Positions 1 to 8,549 of a stretch of 64,000 nt of DNA are shown here, one piece after another. Below the pieces are notes generated by a model. The model did no database searches. It was not told where the DNA came from and saw nothing but the letters and a program-made list of their open reading frames with translations. Numbering within the stretch: the stretch's first letter is position 1; every line of letters begins with the position of its first letter. The position numbers and the translations under genes were made by a program. Source of the stretch: Planctomycetota bacterium (GTDB taxonomy: Bacteria; Planctomycetota; UBA1135; UBA2386); assembly GCA_027621295.1 (NCBI GenBank), contig JAQCBR010000005.1:1-64000 (forward strand). Direction: 5' to 3'.

Positions 1-1959
1 GGACGGGGCGAGCTGGATGTTGACCTCACCGAAGTGGCTGCCGCTGTAGCCCTGGGCCACGACCCTGCCGCCGCCCTCCTCCTGGACCTTGCGGTACGGC
101 TGCTCACCGATCGCCGTCAGAACGTGGCGGATCGGCGGGGCGGAACCCTCCGGCGCCTTCGCCGCGAGCTCGTCGCGGAGCTTCAGCGCGGCGGCTTCCA
201 TGCGCTGGACGGCCGCGCGCGTCACGTCGACCGGGGTGCCCTGCGGCATCGTCAGCGTGGCGACCACGTTGTCGCCGTCGACCGGCGGGAAGAACACGAA
301 GCGCACGTAGCCACCCGCGACCGCACCGCCGGTAAGCATCAGCAGCGTCACCATCGCCGCGACCGTCAGGTAGCGATTGCGCAGAGCGAACTCGAGCGAC
401 GGCCGGTAGAGGCGGACGGCGAACGCCTCGAGCGTGTCGGCGAACAGGCTCTGGAAACGCCGCCACAGGCCGGAGATCCCACGTCGTGCGTCGAGCTTCT
501 TCGGATCGATGTGCCGGAGGTGTGCTGGCAGGATCAGCTTCGACTCGACCATCGACCACCCGAGCGTCGGGATCACCGCGAGGCCGATGACCGCCCAGAA
601 CGGTCCCGTGTTTCCCGGCACGTTGAGGAGGGGGAGGAACGCCGCGATCGTCGTCAGGATCGCGAAGGTCACGGGAATCGCGACCTCCTGCGTGCCTTCG
701 ATCGCGGCCTGCAGCCCTGACTTGCCGCGCTGCAGGTGTGAGAACACGTTCTCGCCGACCACGATCGCGTCGTCGACGACGATGCCGAGCACGACGATGA
801 ACGCGAACAGCGACAGCATGTTGATCGACACGTCCATCCACGGCATCAGCGCGAGCGTGCCGAGGAAGGAGATCGGGATGCCGACGCTGACCCAGATCGC
901 GAGCTCGAACCGGAGGAAGAGCGCGAGCACCAGGAACACCAGCAGGAAGCCCTGGAGACCGTTCCGGACCAGGAGCTCCTGGCGGCTGCGCAACAGCTCG
1001 GCCTGGTCGAGCCAGGGCGTCACCGTCACGCCTTCGGGCAGCCAGGAGGCGGCGTCCGCGCAGAACTGGTTGACGCTGTCCGAGATCGCCAGCGCGTCCT
1101 GGTCCCCGATGCGGAACACCTGGACCAGCGCTGCGGGCCGGCCGTCGAAGCGTGCCGCCTGGTCCGAGTCGGCGAACGCGTCGCGCACCGTGGCCACGTC
1201 GCGGACCAGCACGCGGGTGCCGTCCGGACGGCGGAGCACGACCAGGTCCTCGAAGTCCCTTCCGACGTAGGCCTGGCCCCTCGCGCGGAGCAGGATCTCG
1301 CCCGAACTCGTCTTCACCGAGCCGCCGGGCAGGTCGATCGAACCCTGCCGGATCGCCTGGGCCACGTCATCGAAACGGAGCCCGTGACGGCGCAACGCGT
1401 CCTCGGACACCTCGACCGCGATCTCGTAGGGGCGCGTGCTGACGACGTCCGCCTGCGTGATCCCGGGCAGGTTGGTCACCCTGTCGCGCACCAGCTCCGC
1501 GGTCTCCTTCAGCGACCGCTCGTCGAGATCGCCGGAGACCGCGATGTTCAGCACCTGTCGACGGAACGACAGTTCGCGCACGACCGGCTCCTCGGCCTCG
1601 TCCGGGAACGTCTCGATGGCGTCGATCCGGGACTTGATGTCGTCGAGGACCTTCTGGTTGTCGGCGTCGTCGAGCAGTTCGACCAGCACCAGTCCGCCGC
1701 CCTCGGACGCGGTCGAGGACACGCGCTCCACGCCGTCGACGCCCTCGACCTCTTCCTCCACCTTGATGCAGATGGACTCCTCGACCTCCTCGGGTGACGC
1801 GCCTGGATAGGCGACGGCGACCGAGATCGTGTCGATCGAGAACTCGGGGAAGATCTCGCGCTTGATCCGGGGCAGGGTCAGGAACCCCGTCCCGACCACG
1901 CAGAGCATCAGCAGGTTCGACGCGACCGGGTTGCGCGCGAACCACGCGACGACGCTCAT
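1..1959 (-). CDS. RND-family efflux permease (AcrB/MexF-like), C-terminus missing at window edge
   Basis: Inner-membrane proton-driven pump of a tripartite RND efflux system. The frame stays open from the ATG at 1959 to base 1, giving 653 residues of a family usually about 1020-1070 long, so the rest lies left of the window. The N-terminus has the usual short cytoplasmic start and first membrane segment (NPVASNLLML). A porter region with IFPEFS and YPGASPEEVE follows. A block of membrane helices begins near residue 330, and the signature GIVVDDAIVVGENVF is near residue 390. The ATG overlaps the stop of the fusion-protein gene (ATGA), so the two are probably translationally coupled. The substrate cannot be read from the sequence. 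Confidence 0.95.
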   Translation of the reverse strand, partial: MSVVAWFARNPVASNLLMLCVVGTGFLTLPRIKREIFPEFSIDTISVAVAYPGASPEEVEESICIKVEEEVEGVDGVERVSSTASEGGGLVLVELLDDADNQKVLDDIKSRIDAIETFPDEAEEPVVRELSFRRQVLNIAVSGDLDERSLKETAELVRDRVTNLPGITQADVVSTRPYEIAVEVSEDALRRHGLRFDDVAQAIRQGSIDLPGGSVKTSSGEILLRARGQAYVGRDFEDLVVLRRPDGTRVLVRDVATVRDAFADSDQAARFDGRPAALVQVFRIGDQDALAISDSVNQFCADAASWLPEGVTVTPWLDQAELLRSRQELLVRNGLQGFLLVFLVLALFLRFELAIWVSVGIPISFLGTLALMPWMDVSINMLSLFAFIVVLGIVVDDAIVVGENVFSHLQRGKSGLQAAIEGTQEVAIPVTFAILTTIAAFLPLLNVPGNTGPFWAVIGLAVIPTLGWSMVESKLILPAHLRHIDPKKLDARRGISGLWRRFQSLFADTLEAFAVRLYRPSLEFALRNRYLTVAAMVTLLMLTGGAVAGGYVRFVFFPPVDGDNVVATLTMPQGTPVDVTRAAVQRMEAAALKLRDELAAKAPEGSAPPIRHVLTAIGEQPYRKVQEEGGGRVVAQGYSGSHFGEVNIQLAPS

Positions 1960-3131
1960 CGACCTTCCTCCGTCGCGACGCGGACCGACATGCCTTCGAC
2001 CACCGCCTCGAGCGGCGTCGAGCACACGCGTTCGCCGGCTTCGAGGCCTGTGGCGACGATGATCGACTCGCGCTCGGTCCGAAGGATGTCGACGGAGCGG
2101 CTGTGGAGGCGGTCGTCCCCGTCGATGACGAGGACCTGGTCCTGCCCGCGCAGCACCCGGCGCGGGAGCACGAAAACGTTGCTGTAGGTCGGGCCCAGGA
2201 TCTCGGCGGTCACGAAGAGGTTCGCGACCATCGGCACGTCCTCCGGCCCCGCCGCGGCGTAGGGCGCATCGACGTGCGCGACCAGTCGGACCATCCGGCT
2301 CTGACCGTCCAGCTCACCCTCGGTGCGGACGACGCGCCCCTTCCAGGAACGCTGCCTGCCGGCGAACTCGGCGGACAGCGTGACTTCGGGCGCACCCTCG
2401 GCGATGCCGTCCGCCTGGACGACCCCGATGTCCAAGAACGCGAGCTCCGAGTCCGGGATCGGCAGGCGGACCTCGGCGGCCGCGGTCGCGTAGACCCGAG
2501 CGACGCGCGCGTTGCGGCCGACATACTGGCCGAGGTCGACGAACTTCGACAGCACGCGCCCGTCGTAGGGCGCGCGGATCACGCAGCGCTCGACGTCGCG
2601 GCGCGCGGCCTCGAGGCGCGCGGACGCTGCCTCCAGACGGGCCGCGGCCTCGGCGAGCTGCGGCTTCCGCAGCACGAGGTCGGTCGGCTCGCCGGGGCGC
2701 TGCATCGCCTGCCATTCGCGGAGCGCGGCCTCGCTCTCCTCCCGCTGGAGCTCGACGGCGAGCGCCGCCTGGGCGACCTCGGCGGTGGCCTGGACGACCG
2801 CGAGCTCGTAGTCGCTCGGGTCGAAGCGGGCGAGCACGTCGCCCGCCGTGAAGAACGAGCCCTCTGCCAGCGCGACCTCGACCACGCGGGCTGCGACCTC
2901 GGACGTGACGTCGCTCTCGACTGCCGGACGAACGGTGCCGGTCGTCCGGATGCGTGCCTGCCAGGTGACCGGCTCGGCGACGACGGCGCGGACGCGCGGG
3001 ATCGCGCGCGGCGGCGCGACGGTCGGAGCCTCTTCTCGGGACTTGGCGAGGGCGACGGCAGCGGCGGCGCCCGCGCCGAGCACGAGGAGCGGCAGCAGGA
3101 TCCGCAGGAGGACGCGGAGGAAGGAGATCAT
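1956..3131 (-). CDS. RND efflux membrane fusion protein (HlyD/AcrA family)
   Basis: Periplasmic adaptor of 391 residues that links the RND pump to the outer-membrane factor. An N-terminal hydrophobic anchor (LLLPLLVLGAGAAAAVALA) is followed by a lipoyl half-motif, a helical hairpin (about residues 90-180, rich in Ala, Glu and Arg) and the second lipoyl half with IRAPYDGRVLSKFVDLGQYV near residue 190. Beta-barrel and membrane-proximal domains make up the rest. The start at 3131 fits the anchor and a 4-base ATGA overlap with the upstream NodT-type gene. The downstream end overlaps the permease start the same way, giving one compact operon. Confidence 0.93.
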   Translation of the reverse strand: MISFLRVLLRILLPLLVLGAGAAAAVALAKSREEAPTVAPPRAIPRVRAVVAEPVTWQARIRTTGTVRPAVESDVTSEVAARVVEVALAEGSFFTAGDVLARFDPSDYELAVVQATAEVAQAALAVELQREESEAALREWQAMQRPGEPTDLVLRKPQLAEAAARLEAASARLEAARRDVERCVIRAPYDGRVLSKFVDLGQYVGRNARVARVYATAAAEVRLPIPDSELAFLDIGVVQADGIAEGAPEVTLSAEFAGRQRSWKGRVVRTEGELDGQSRMVRLVAHVDAPYAAAGPEDVPMVANLFVTAEILGPTYSNVFVLPRRVLRGQDQVLVIDGDDRLHSRSVDILRTERESIIVATGLEAGERVCSTPLEAVVEGMSVRVATEEGR

Positions 3132-4552
3132 GGGCGGGTGGTGGAGGCGGGTGCGGCGATGCCCTCGTCGTCGAAGCCGCCCCCCAGGGAGAGGATCAGC
3201 TGGACGCGGTTGTCGAGGCGTTGCCGGGAGACGGAGAGGAACTGGGTGCGCGCGGCGAGCGCGCGGCGCTGCGCGTTCAGCAGCGTGTCGATCGGAACGA
3301 GTCCGCGTGCGTAGCGGTCCTCGGACAGCCCGCGTGCCGCGTCGGCCTCGTCGACCGCTGCGACGCGACGCTCCCACTCGGCGTCGAGGATCGACGTGGC
3401 GGCGAGTGCGGTCTCGACCTCGCGGTAGGCCTGCAGCGCGGTCGTGCCGAACAGCGCGAGCGCCTCGCGGCGGCGTGCGTCGGCCTCGTCGATGCCGGCG
3501 CGGATGCGACCGCCCTCGAAGATCGGTGCGAAGAGGTTCGCGCCCACCGACCACACGCGGAAGTCGAGGTCGCCGAGATCGGCGAGGTCGTTGCTCGACG
3601 TCCCGGCCGAGGAGGTCAGCGCGATGCGCGGATAGAGGTTCGCGCGGGAGGAAGCGAGTCGTGCGTCGGTGGCCGCGAGACGGTGCTCTGCGGCCGCGAG
3701 GTCGGGGCGCCTCCGCACGAGCTCGGCAGACAGACCGCCGGGGACCGGTCCGGGCAGTGCGGGGAGTTCGGCGGCCGGCTCGAGCGCGGACCCCGGGTAG
3801 CGCCCGGTCAGGACCTCGAGCTGTCGCGTCAGGTCGTCGAGCTGCCGTCGGCGGACTTCGACGAGGGCGAGTGCCTCCTGGTGGTCGGAGCGGGCGAGGC
3901 GGAAGTCGAGCGCGGGCCGGACGCCGCGCTCGAAGCGTTCCCGGACCATCTCCTCGGTGCGCGCGAAGCTCGCGGCCGTCGCTTCGGCGAGCTCCAGCTG
4001 CTGTCTCGCCTCGATGCACGCGAACCACGCCCGTGCGGTCCGTGCTGCCAGCGAGAGCTGGACGCCGCGGAAGTCCTCGGCGGCGGCGGCGAGATCGGCC
4101 TCGGCGGCGGCGGTCGCTGCGCGGACGCGGCCCCAGAGGTCGACTTCCCAGCTCAGGTTCAGCGACGCGGCGAACTGGCTCGTCGTCACGCTCGTCACGC
4201 CGCTGGAGCCTGGGATCGGCAGACCGATGAAGTTGAGCCGCTGGCGCCGCAGGTCCGGTCCCGCCTCCAGCGTCGGCCAGAGCTCGGAGCCGGCCAGCCT
4301 CGCTCGCGCGGCGGCCGCGTCGAGGCGTGCGAGCGCCGCATCGATGTCCTGGTTGTGCGCGAGTGCCTGCTCGACGGTCTCGTCCAGCGCCGCAGAGCCG
4401 AAGTCCCGCCACCACGAGGCGCGTGGGGAAGCACCCGGGCCGAGCTCCGGCGGCGCACCCGGCTCCAGGTCGCGAGGGGTGGGCTCGGGGACGGCCGTGC
4501 ACGCCGCGCATCCGAGCGCGGTGACGAGGGCGGCCAGTGGGCGAAGGTGCAT
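3128..4552 (-). CDS. TolC/NodT-family outer-membrane efflux factor
   Basis: Outer-membrane channel of 474 residues completing the tripartite pump. It begins with a signal sequence containing two cysteines (ALGCAAC), consistent with the lipidation usual in the NodT subfamily, although the lipobox is not canonical. Two homologous OEP regions are visible, with Ala/Arg-rich helices and family phrases such as NLSWEVDLWGRVRA and RRPDLAAAEHRLAATDARL. The ATG at 4552 follows the TetR stop by 26 bases. The gene overlaps the fusion-protein gene by four bases. It is very probably expressed with the TetR gene upstream. Confidence 0.93.
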   Translation of the reverse strand: MHLRPLAALVTALGCAACTAVPEPTPRDLEPGAPPELGPGASPRASWWRDFGSAALDETVEQALAHNQDIDAALARLDAAAARARLAGSELWPTLEAGPDLRRQRLNFIGLPIPGSSGVTSVTTSQFAASLNLSWEVDLWGRVRAATAAAEADLAAAAEDFRGVQLSLAARTARAWFACIEARQQLELAEATAASFARTEEMVRERFERGVRPALDFRLARSDHQEALALVEVRRRQLDDLTRQLEVLTGRYPGSALEPAAELPALPGPVPGGLSAELVRRRPDLAAAEHRLAATDARLASSRANLYPRIALTSSAGTSSNDLADLGDLDFRVWSVGANLFAPIFEGGRIRAGIDEADARRREALALFGTTALQAYREVETALAATSILDAEWERRVAAVDEADAARGLSEDRYARGLVPIDTLLNAQRRALAARTQFLSVSRQRLDNRVQLILSLGGGFDDEGIAAPASTTRP

Positions 4553-4578
4553 CGTTTCTCGGCTCCAGGAAGCGACGG

Positions 4579-5223
4579 TCAGATCTCCGGGTCGGCCTTC
4601 GCGGCCGGCGCGCCGCGAAGGCCTGCGCCGACGAAGCGGATCAGGTGGTCGGCGACGTCGACGGCCCCTTCGTCGCCGGCGGCGCCGTCCGACATCCAGC
4701 GGAGCACGGCGCGGCTGGTCATCGCGTTCGCCATCGCGCCCATCGTGAGGTGAAGCCGCCAGCACAGCTCGTCGTGCGCGAGCTCGGGGAGACAGCGGGT
4801 GAGTTGGGGGACGAACCGCGCACGCACCTCGCCGAACAGCTCGAGCACCGAACCCAGCGTGCCGAAAGCCTCCGGATCGGTGTGGAGGCGGCCGAGCAGC
4901 CGCAGGAAGTCGGTGCCGCCCGGCTGGTCGGCCATGCGCAGAGCCGGCTCGAACAGCGCCCGCAGCAAGTCGTCGAGATCGGGCTCCGGACAGCGCTGGA
5001 GGAGCTCCGCAAGCGCGGCGAGGCGCTCCGCGTTCAGCGGCTCCAGACGCCTCGCGAACACCGCCTGGACGAGCCCATCCTTGGACCCGAAGTGGTAGTT
5101 CACCGCCGCGAGGTGGACGCCCGCCGTGCTCGTCACCGCGCGCACCGACGTCGCGTCGACGCCGAACTCGGCGAACAGGCGCTCGGCCGCGTCCAGGATC
5201 TGGTGCTTGGTCGAAGGTTCCAT
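4579..5223 (-). CDS. TetR/AcrR-family transcriptional regulator of the efflux operon
   Basis: DNA-binding repressor candidate of 214 residues. The N-terminal helix-turn-helix is clear (ILDAAERLFAEFGVDATSVR, then AAVNYHFGSKDGLV). The C-terminal all-helical ligand domain resembles the CecR-like TetR branch. It is the first gene of the efflux operon, 26 bases before the outer-membrane factor, so autoregulation together with the pump is the simple model. A longer reading from 5262 would add 13 residues but would start inside the palindrome, so the ATG at 5223 is preferred. The inducer is unknown. Confidence 0.93.
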   Translation of the reverse strand: MEPSTKHQILDAAERLFAEFGVDATSVRAVTSTAGVHLAAVNYHFGSKDGLVQAVFARRLEPLNAERLAALAELLQRCPEPDLDDLLRALFEPALRMADQPGGTDFLRLLGRLHTDPEAFGTLGSVLELFGEVRARFVPQLTRCLPELAHDELCWRLHLTMGAMANAMTSRAVLRWMSDGAAGDEGAVDVADHLIRFVGAGLRGAPAAKADPEI

Positions 5224-5262
5224 GGCTTGCGGTTCGGAGACCGGCTGGGGGCGAACGATCAT

Positions 5263-5280
5263 TTCAAACGAACGTTCGAA
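5263..5280. promoter_or_regulatory. Palindromic operator candidate upstream of the TetR gene
   Basis: TTCAAACGAACGTTCGAA has a perfect 10-bp core palindrome, CGAACGTTCG at 5269-5278, and 14 of 18 bases match in the full dyad. It sits about 40 bases upstream of the TetR start and is AT-rich compared with its surroundings. Position and symmetry fit a TetR-type operator over the promoter of the efflux operon. Binding is inferred. Confidence 0.6.
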
Positions 5281-5337
5281 TTTCCATCCGCCCGGAGCTC
5301 GGTTGGCAGAAGCGTGCGCCCGTCCAGCGCGGGGCCG

Positions 5338-6585
5338 TCAGTCGAGCAGCGCGCGCGCCCGACGCTCGCGGTCGCCCTCTAGGCGGCCCTTCTCGAGCGC
5401 GACACGGCGATCGATCTCGAACGTGTCGAGGATCGAGCCGTCGACCGCGTGGGCCTGGAGTCGCAGCGTCGGGCCGTGGACCGTGACGTCGCAGACGTGG
5501 TAGGCGGACTCCGCGACGACGAGGCCCTCCGGCTCCGAGCGGATCTCGTAGAGGCTCTTGCCGCCGCCGCCGGTGACGATCTGGATCGTGTCGTCGGGGC
5601 CGCCGAAGCGCTGGTAGTTGTGGTCGTGCCCCGCGCAGACGAGGTCCACGCAGAGTTCGCGGCAGAGCGGCAGGTAGTGCGTCTCCAGGTCCGCGCGCGG
5701 CTCCTTGCGGTACGCCGACTGGACCGGGAAGTGGCTGTAGACGACGAGCCAGGGCTCGGAGCTCTCGGCGGCGACCCTGCGGAGGAAGGCCAGGGCCTCG
5801 TGGTCGGCGTCGACCCTCTCGTTCAGGTCCAGGCCGACGAAGCGGACCGGCCCGGCGCGGAACGTGAAGTTGCGCTCGCTCTCGCCGGGCTCGACCGGGA
5901 GCGCGAAGTGCTCGACGAAGGGAGCGCCGTTCCCTGCCTTGACGTCGTGGTTGCCGAGGACGGGGTAGAACGCGTGGTCGCGCATCCAGTCGCCGAACGG
6001 CCCGTACAGCCCGGTGCCGTAGTGGCGGTGCTCGCCGGCCGGGTAGATCACGTCGCCCATGTGCAGGCAGAACGACGGGTCGAGCGCGGCGAGGACCGTC
6101 GCGACTGCGCGCGGCTCGTCCTCGATCGGCAGCCAGCTCGACGCCCCGGTCAGCTGGAACAGCGGCGCAGTCTGCAGGTCGACCCACCACGGCTGGCCGC
6201 CGGAGTCGCCCAGCATCGCGAAGTGGGTGGGAGCGCGGTCGTCGGTCGTCTGCGTGTTGAACGAGCCGCCGGCCTCCCAGTCGTCGAGAGCGCGCCGCAG
6301 CTCGTAGGCGTAGCGCGTCGCGGGCTGGAGCCCGGTGATCCGGAACTCGTGGTGCGCGTTCGCCGGGGCGTCCGCCTCGTGCACCCACGGTCCGGCATCG
6401 TCGCCGAACGACCGCACGCGGATGCCGCAGGGCTCGGCGTCACCGAGCCAGACGGCGACGATCGCCGAGTTCTCGGTGACCGCCTGGACGTAGGGCTCGG
6501 TCACGAGTGCTGGCCCTTCACCGAGAGGGATCAGCAGGACGGCGAGGACGAGGCTCGACGCGAGCAGGGTTTTCTTGCGGGGCAC
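5338..6585 (-). CDS. Secreted purple-acid-phosphatase-like metallophosphoesterase
   Basis: Predicted exported binuclear-metal phosphoesterase of 415 residues. The GTG at 6585 is chosen because it gives a clean signal peptide (KKTLLASSLVLAVLLIPLG) and has AGGA upstream. A fibronectin-like N-terminal domain typical of purple acid phosphatases (about residues 30-115) precedes the catalytic domain. All five metal-binding blocks are present: GDSGG near 121, HMGDVIY, GNHD near 212, YSHFP and GHDHNYQRF near 320. It is the last gene of a six-gene minus-strand run, 19 bases after the aminotransferase gene. The substrate is unknown; phosphate scavenging from organic esters is possible. Confidence 0.9.
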   Translation of the reverse strand: MPRKKTLLASSLVLAVLLIPLGEGPALVTEPYVQAVTENSAIVAVWLGDAEPCGIRVRSFGDDAGPWVHEADAPANAHHEFRITGLQPATRYAYELRRALDDWEAGGSFNTQTTDDRAPTHFAMLGDSGGQPWWVDLQTAPLFQLTGASSWLPIEDEPRAVATVLAALDPSFCLHMGDVIYPAGEHRHYGTGLYGPFGDWMRDHAFYPVLGNHDVKAGNGAPFVEHFALPVEPGESERNFTFRAGPVRFVGLDLNERVDADHEALAFLRRVAAESSEPWLVVYSHFPVQSAYRKEPRADLETHYLPLCRELCVDLVCAGHDHNYQRFGGPDDTIQIVTGGGGKSLYEIRSEPEGLVVAESAYHVCDVTVHGPTLRLQAHAVDGSILDTFEIDRRVALEKGRLEGDRERRARALLD

Positions 6586-6604
6586 GGTTCCGGGCTTCCT
6601 CGGG

Positions 6605-7792
6605 TCACGAGCGGAGCAGGCGCGGCAGCGCCGCGGCCAGCCGCTCGTACTGGCCTGGGTCGTTGTAGGCCTGCGCGGAGATGCGGACCAGCCGATGCGG
6701 TGGCCTGGGCCAGGGCATGACGGGGACTTCGATCGATTCCTGCTCGAAGAGCGCTGTGTGCAGCGGGTCGAGCCCGAGCGGTGAGATCTCCGTGCCCGCT
6801 CCGTCCGGCAGCGGCAGCGACGCCAGCGAGCCGAGCATCGACTCGGGGCAGGGCGCCTCGACGCCGAGCGCGTCGAGCAGGAGCCTGCGCCCGCGGACGA
6901 CGAGGTCGTGGTTGTGTCGCCGCAGGCCGTTCCAGCCGTCCTCGAACAGCGAACCCATGAACTCGATCGCGGCCGGGATGCACAGCCAGGCCGACGGATC
7001 GAGCGTCCCGATCCAGTCGTGCTCGACGCGGAAGCGCGATCGGTCGGTGCGGGTCGCGTTCGCACCGTGGCTGATGGAGAGCGGGCGGATCAGGTCGCGC
7101 CGGTCGGCGCGCACGTGCAGGAACGCCGATCCCTTCGGCGTGCACAGCCACTTGTGGCAGTTGCCGGTGTAGTAGGGCGCGGCGAGGGCGGTCAGATCGA
7201 GGTCGAGCTGGCCCGGGGCGTGGGCTCCGTCGACGAGCACGTCGATCCCGCGTGCGTCGAGCGCGGCGACGAGCTCCGCCACCGGGAGGATCATCCCGGT
7301 CTGCGACGTCACGTGGTCGATGAGGACGAGCTTCGTCCGCTCGGTCACGCCGGCCAGAACGGCTCGGACCACCAGCTCGGGACCCTCGATCGGGAACGGG
7401 ACCGGGACGACGACGACCCGGGCCCCGGCTCTCTCGGCGGCGAAACAGAGCGCGTTGCGACTCGCGTTGTACTCCTGGTCGGTGCACAGAACCTCGTCGC
7501 CAGGGGCGAGGGCCAAGCGCTGCAGCACCGTGTTCACGCCCGTCGTCGCGTTCTGGACGAAGGCGATGCCTTCGGCGTCGGCGTTCAGGAACCGTGCGAG
7601 CGCGTGCCGCGCGCGGTCCAGGTGTCCCTCGAGTTCGCGGTGCAGGAAGCGGACCGGCTCCGCCTCGAGGCGCGCCTGCCACGCCTGCTGCTCCTCGCGG
7701 ATCACGCGCGGCGTCGCGCCGAACGACCCGTGGTTCAGGAACGTGACCGTCGGATCGAGGTCCCAGTGCGCGCGGTGGGGGGAGGTGGTCAT
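6605..7792 (-). CDS. Class V PLP-dependent aminotransferase, isopenicillin-N epimerase-like
   Basis: Fold-type I PLP enzyme of 395 residues, closest in style to the CefD (isopenicillin N epimerase) and cysteine-desulfurase-like group. The N-terminal block LNHGSFGATPRVI and the phosphate region NATTGVNTVL are visible. The Asp of LVDGAHAPGQ and the Schiff-base lysine in GNCHKWLCTPKG, near residue 212, complete the active site. The ATG at 7792 overlaps the stop of the methyltransferase gene by four bases. The name CefD-like describes the family only; nothing shows beta-lactam chemistry, and desulfurase, lyase or racemase activity is equally possible. Confidence 0.9.
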   Translation of the reverse strand: MTTSPHRAHWDLDPTVTFLNHGSFGATPRVIREEQQAWQARLEAEPVRFLHRELEGHLDRARHALARFLNADAEGIAFVQNATTGVNTVLQRLALAPGDEVLCTDQEYNASRNALCFAAERAGARVVVVPVPFPIEGPELVVRAVLAGVTERTKLVLIDHVTSQTGMILPVAELVAALDARGIDVLVDGAHAPGQLDLDLTALAAPYYTGNCHKWLCTPKGSAFLHVRADRRDLIRPLSISHGANATRTDRSRFRVEHDWIGTLDPSAWLCIPAAIEFMGSLFEDGWNGLRRHNHDLVVRGRRLLLDALGVEAPCPESMLGSLASLPLPDGAGTEISPLGLDPLHTALFEQESIEVPVMPWPRPPHRLVRISAQAYNDPGQYERLAAALPRLLRS

Positions 7793-8538
7793 GCGTCTCT
7801 CCGCGCGATCGCGATCAGCCGGTCGGAGTCTGCTTCGAACGGCTCGCCGCTCCCGTCGAAGAACTCGACGTTGCGGAAGCCTGCTCCTTCGAGCCATGCG
7901 CCGAGCTCGGGCGGCGTGAACAGCCGGACCCAGAACGACAGGGATCGCGGCGCGCGGCCTGGGCGGGTCACCGTCCGGTCACAGTGCTGACGCCCGCTCT
8001 CGGCGTCGAATTGGCGTCGGTCGACCATCAGCTCGCCCGGTCCCAGCTCGAGGACCTCGCACGAGGCTCCCTCGTAGGCGACCTGGAACACGTTCAGCGA
8101 CTCGAGGAGCAGTCTGCCGCCCGGCGCGAGCGCGGCGTGCAGGCCGCGCAGCACCTGCTTCAGCTCCTCGTCCTCGCTGTAGCCGAACGACGTGAACCAG
8201 CAGAGCGCCGCGTCGAAGCCCTGTCCGACGTCGAGCTGCCGCATGTCCTGCCGGACGAGCGAGACCTCGACCCCGGCGGCGTGCGCGCGCCGTGCCGCTC
8301 CGTCGAGGAGGAGCGTGGATCGGTCCACCCCGGTCACCCGGCAGCCGCGCATCGCCAGGTCGACCGCGATGCGGCCGTCGCCGCACGCGAGGTCGAGCAC
8401 GCGCTCGTCCGCGGCGACGCCGAGGAGACCGGCGATGACCGCCGCCTCCGACGACGTCACCTCGTCGGTGAGGCAGGTCGCGTAGAAGTCCAGGTAGTCC
8501 TGATCGAACGCAGCGTCGAGGTCCCAGGGATCTTGCAC
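7789..8538 (-). CDS. Class I SAM-dependent methyltransferase
   Basis: Cytoplasmic methyltransferase of 249 residues. Motif I is VLDLACGDGR at residues 47-56, followed by VTGVDRS (motif II acidic end), QDMRQLD and a LAPGGRLLLESLN post-motif. The C-terminal half is the beta-rich insertion seen in small-molecule methyltransferases. The ATG at 8538 follows the deacylase stop by 11 bases. The 3' end overlaps the aminotransferase start (ATGA), so the two enzymes may act on related substrates. The acceptor cannot be deduced. Confidence 0.9.
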   Translation of the reverse strand: MQDPWDLDAAFDQDYLDFYATCLTDEVTSSEAAVIAGLLGVAADERVLDLACGDGRIAVDLAMRGCRVTGVDRSTLLLDGAARRAHAAGVEVSLVRQDMRQLDVGQGFDAALCWFTSFGYSEDEELKQVLRGLHAALAPGGRLLLESLNVFQVAYEGASCEVLELGPGELMVDRRQFDAESGRQHCDRTVTRPGRAPRSLSFWVRLFTPPELGAWLEGAGFRNVEFFDGSGEPFEADSDRLIAIARRDA

Positions 8539-8549
8539 GGGTGCAAACC

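Noticed and set aside
3221-4753. A 510-codon plus-strand frame opposite the NodT-type gene.
   Set aside because: Antisense artefact, no motifs, and it crosses two clear minus-strand genes.
6605-7792. Naming the PLP enzyme isopenicillin-N epimerase and predicting beta-lactam biosynthesis.
   Set aside because: No ACV synthetase or isopenicillin synthase gene in the window; the family is functionally mixed.
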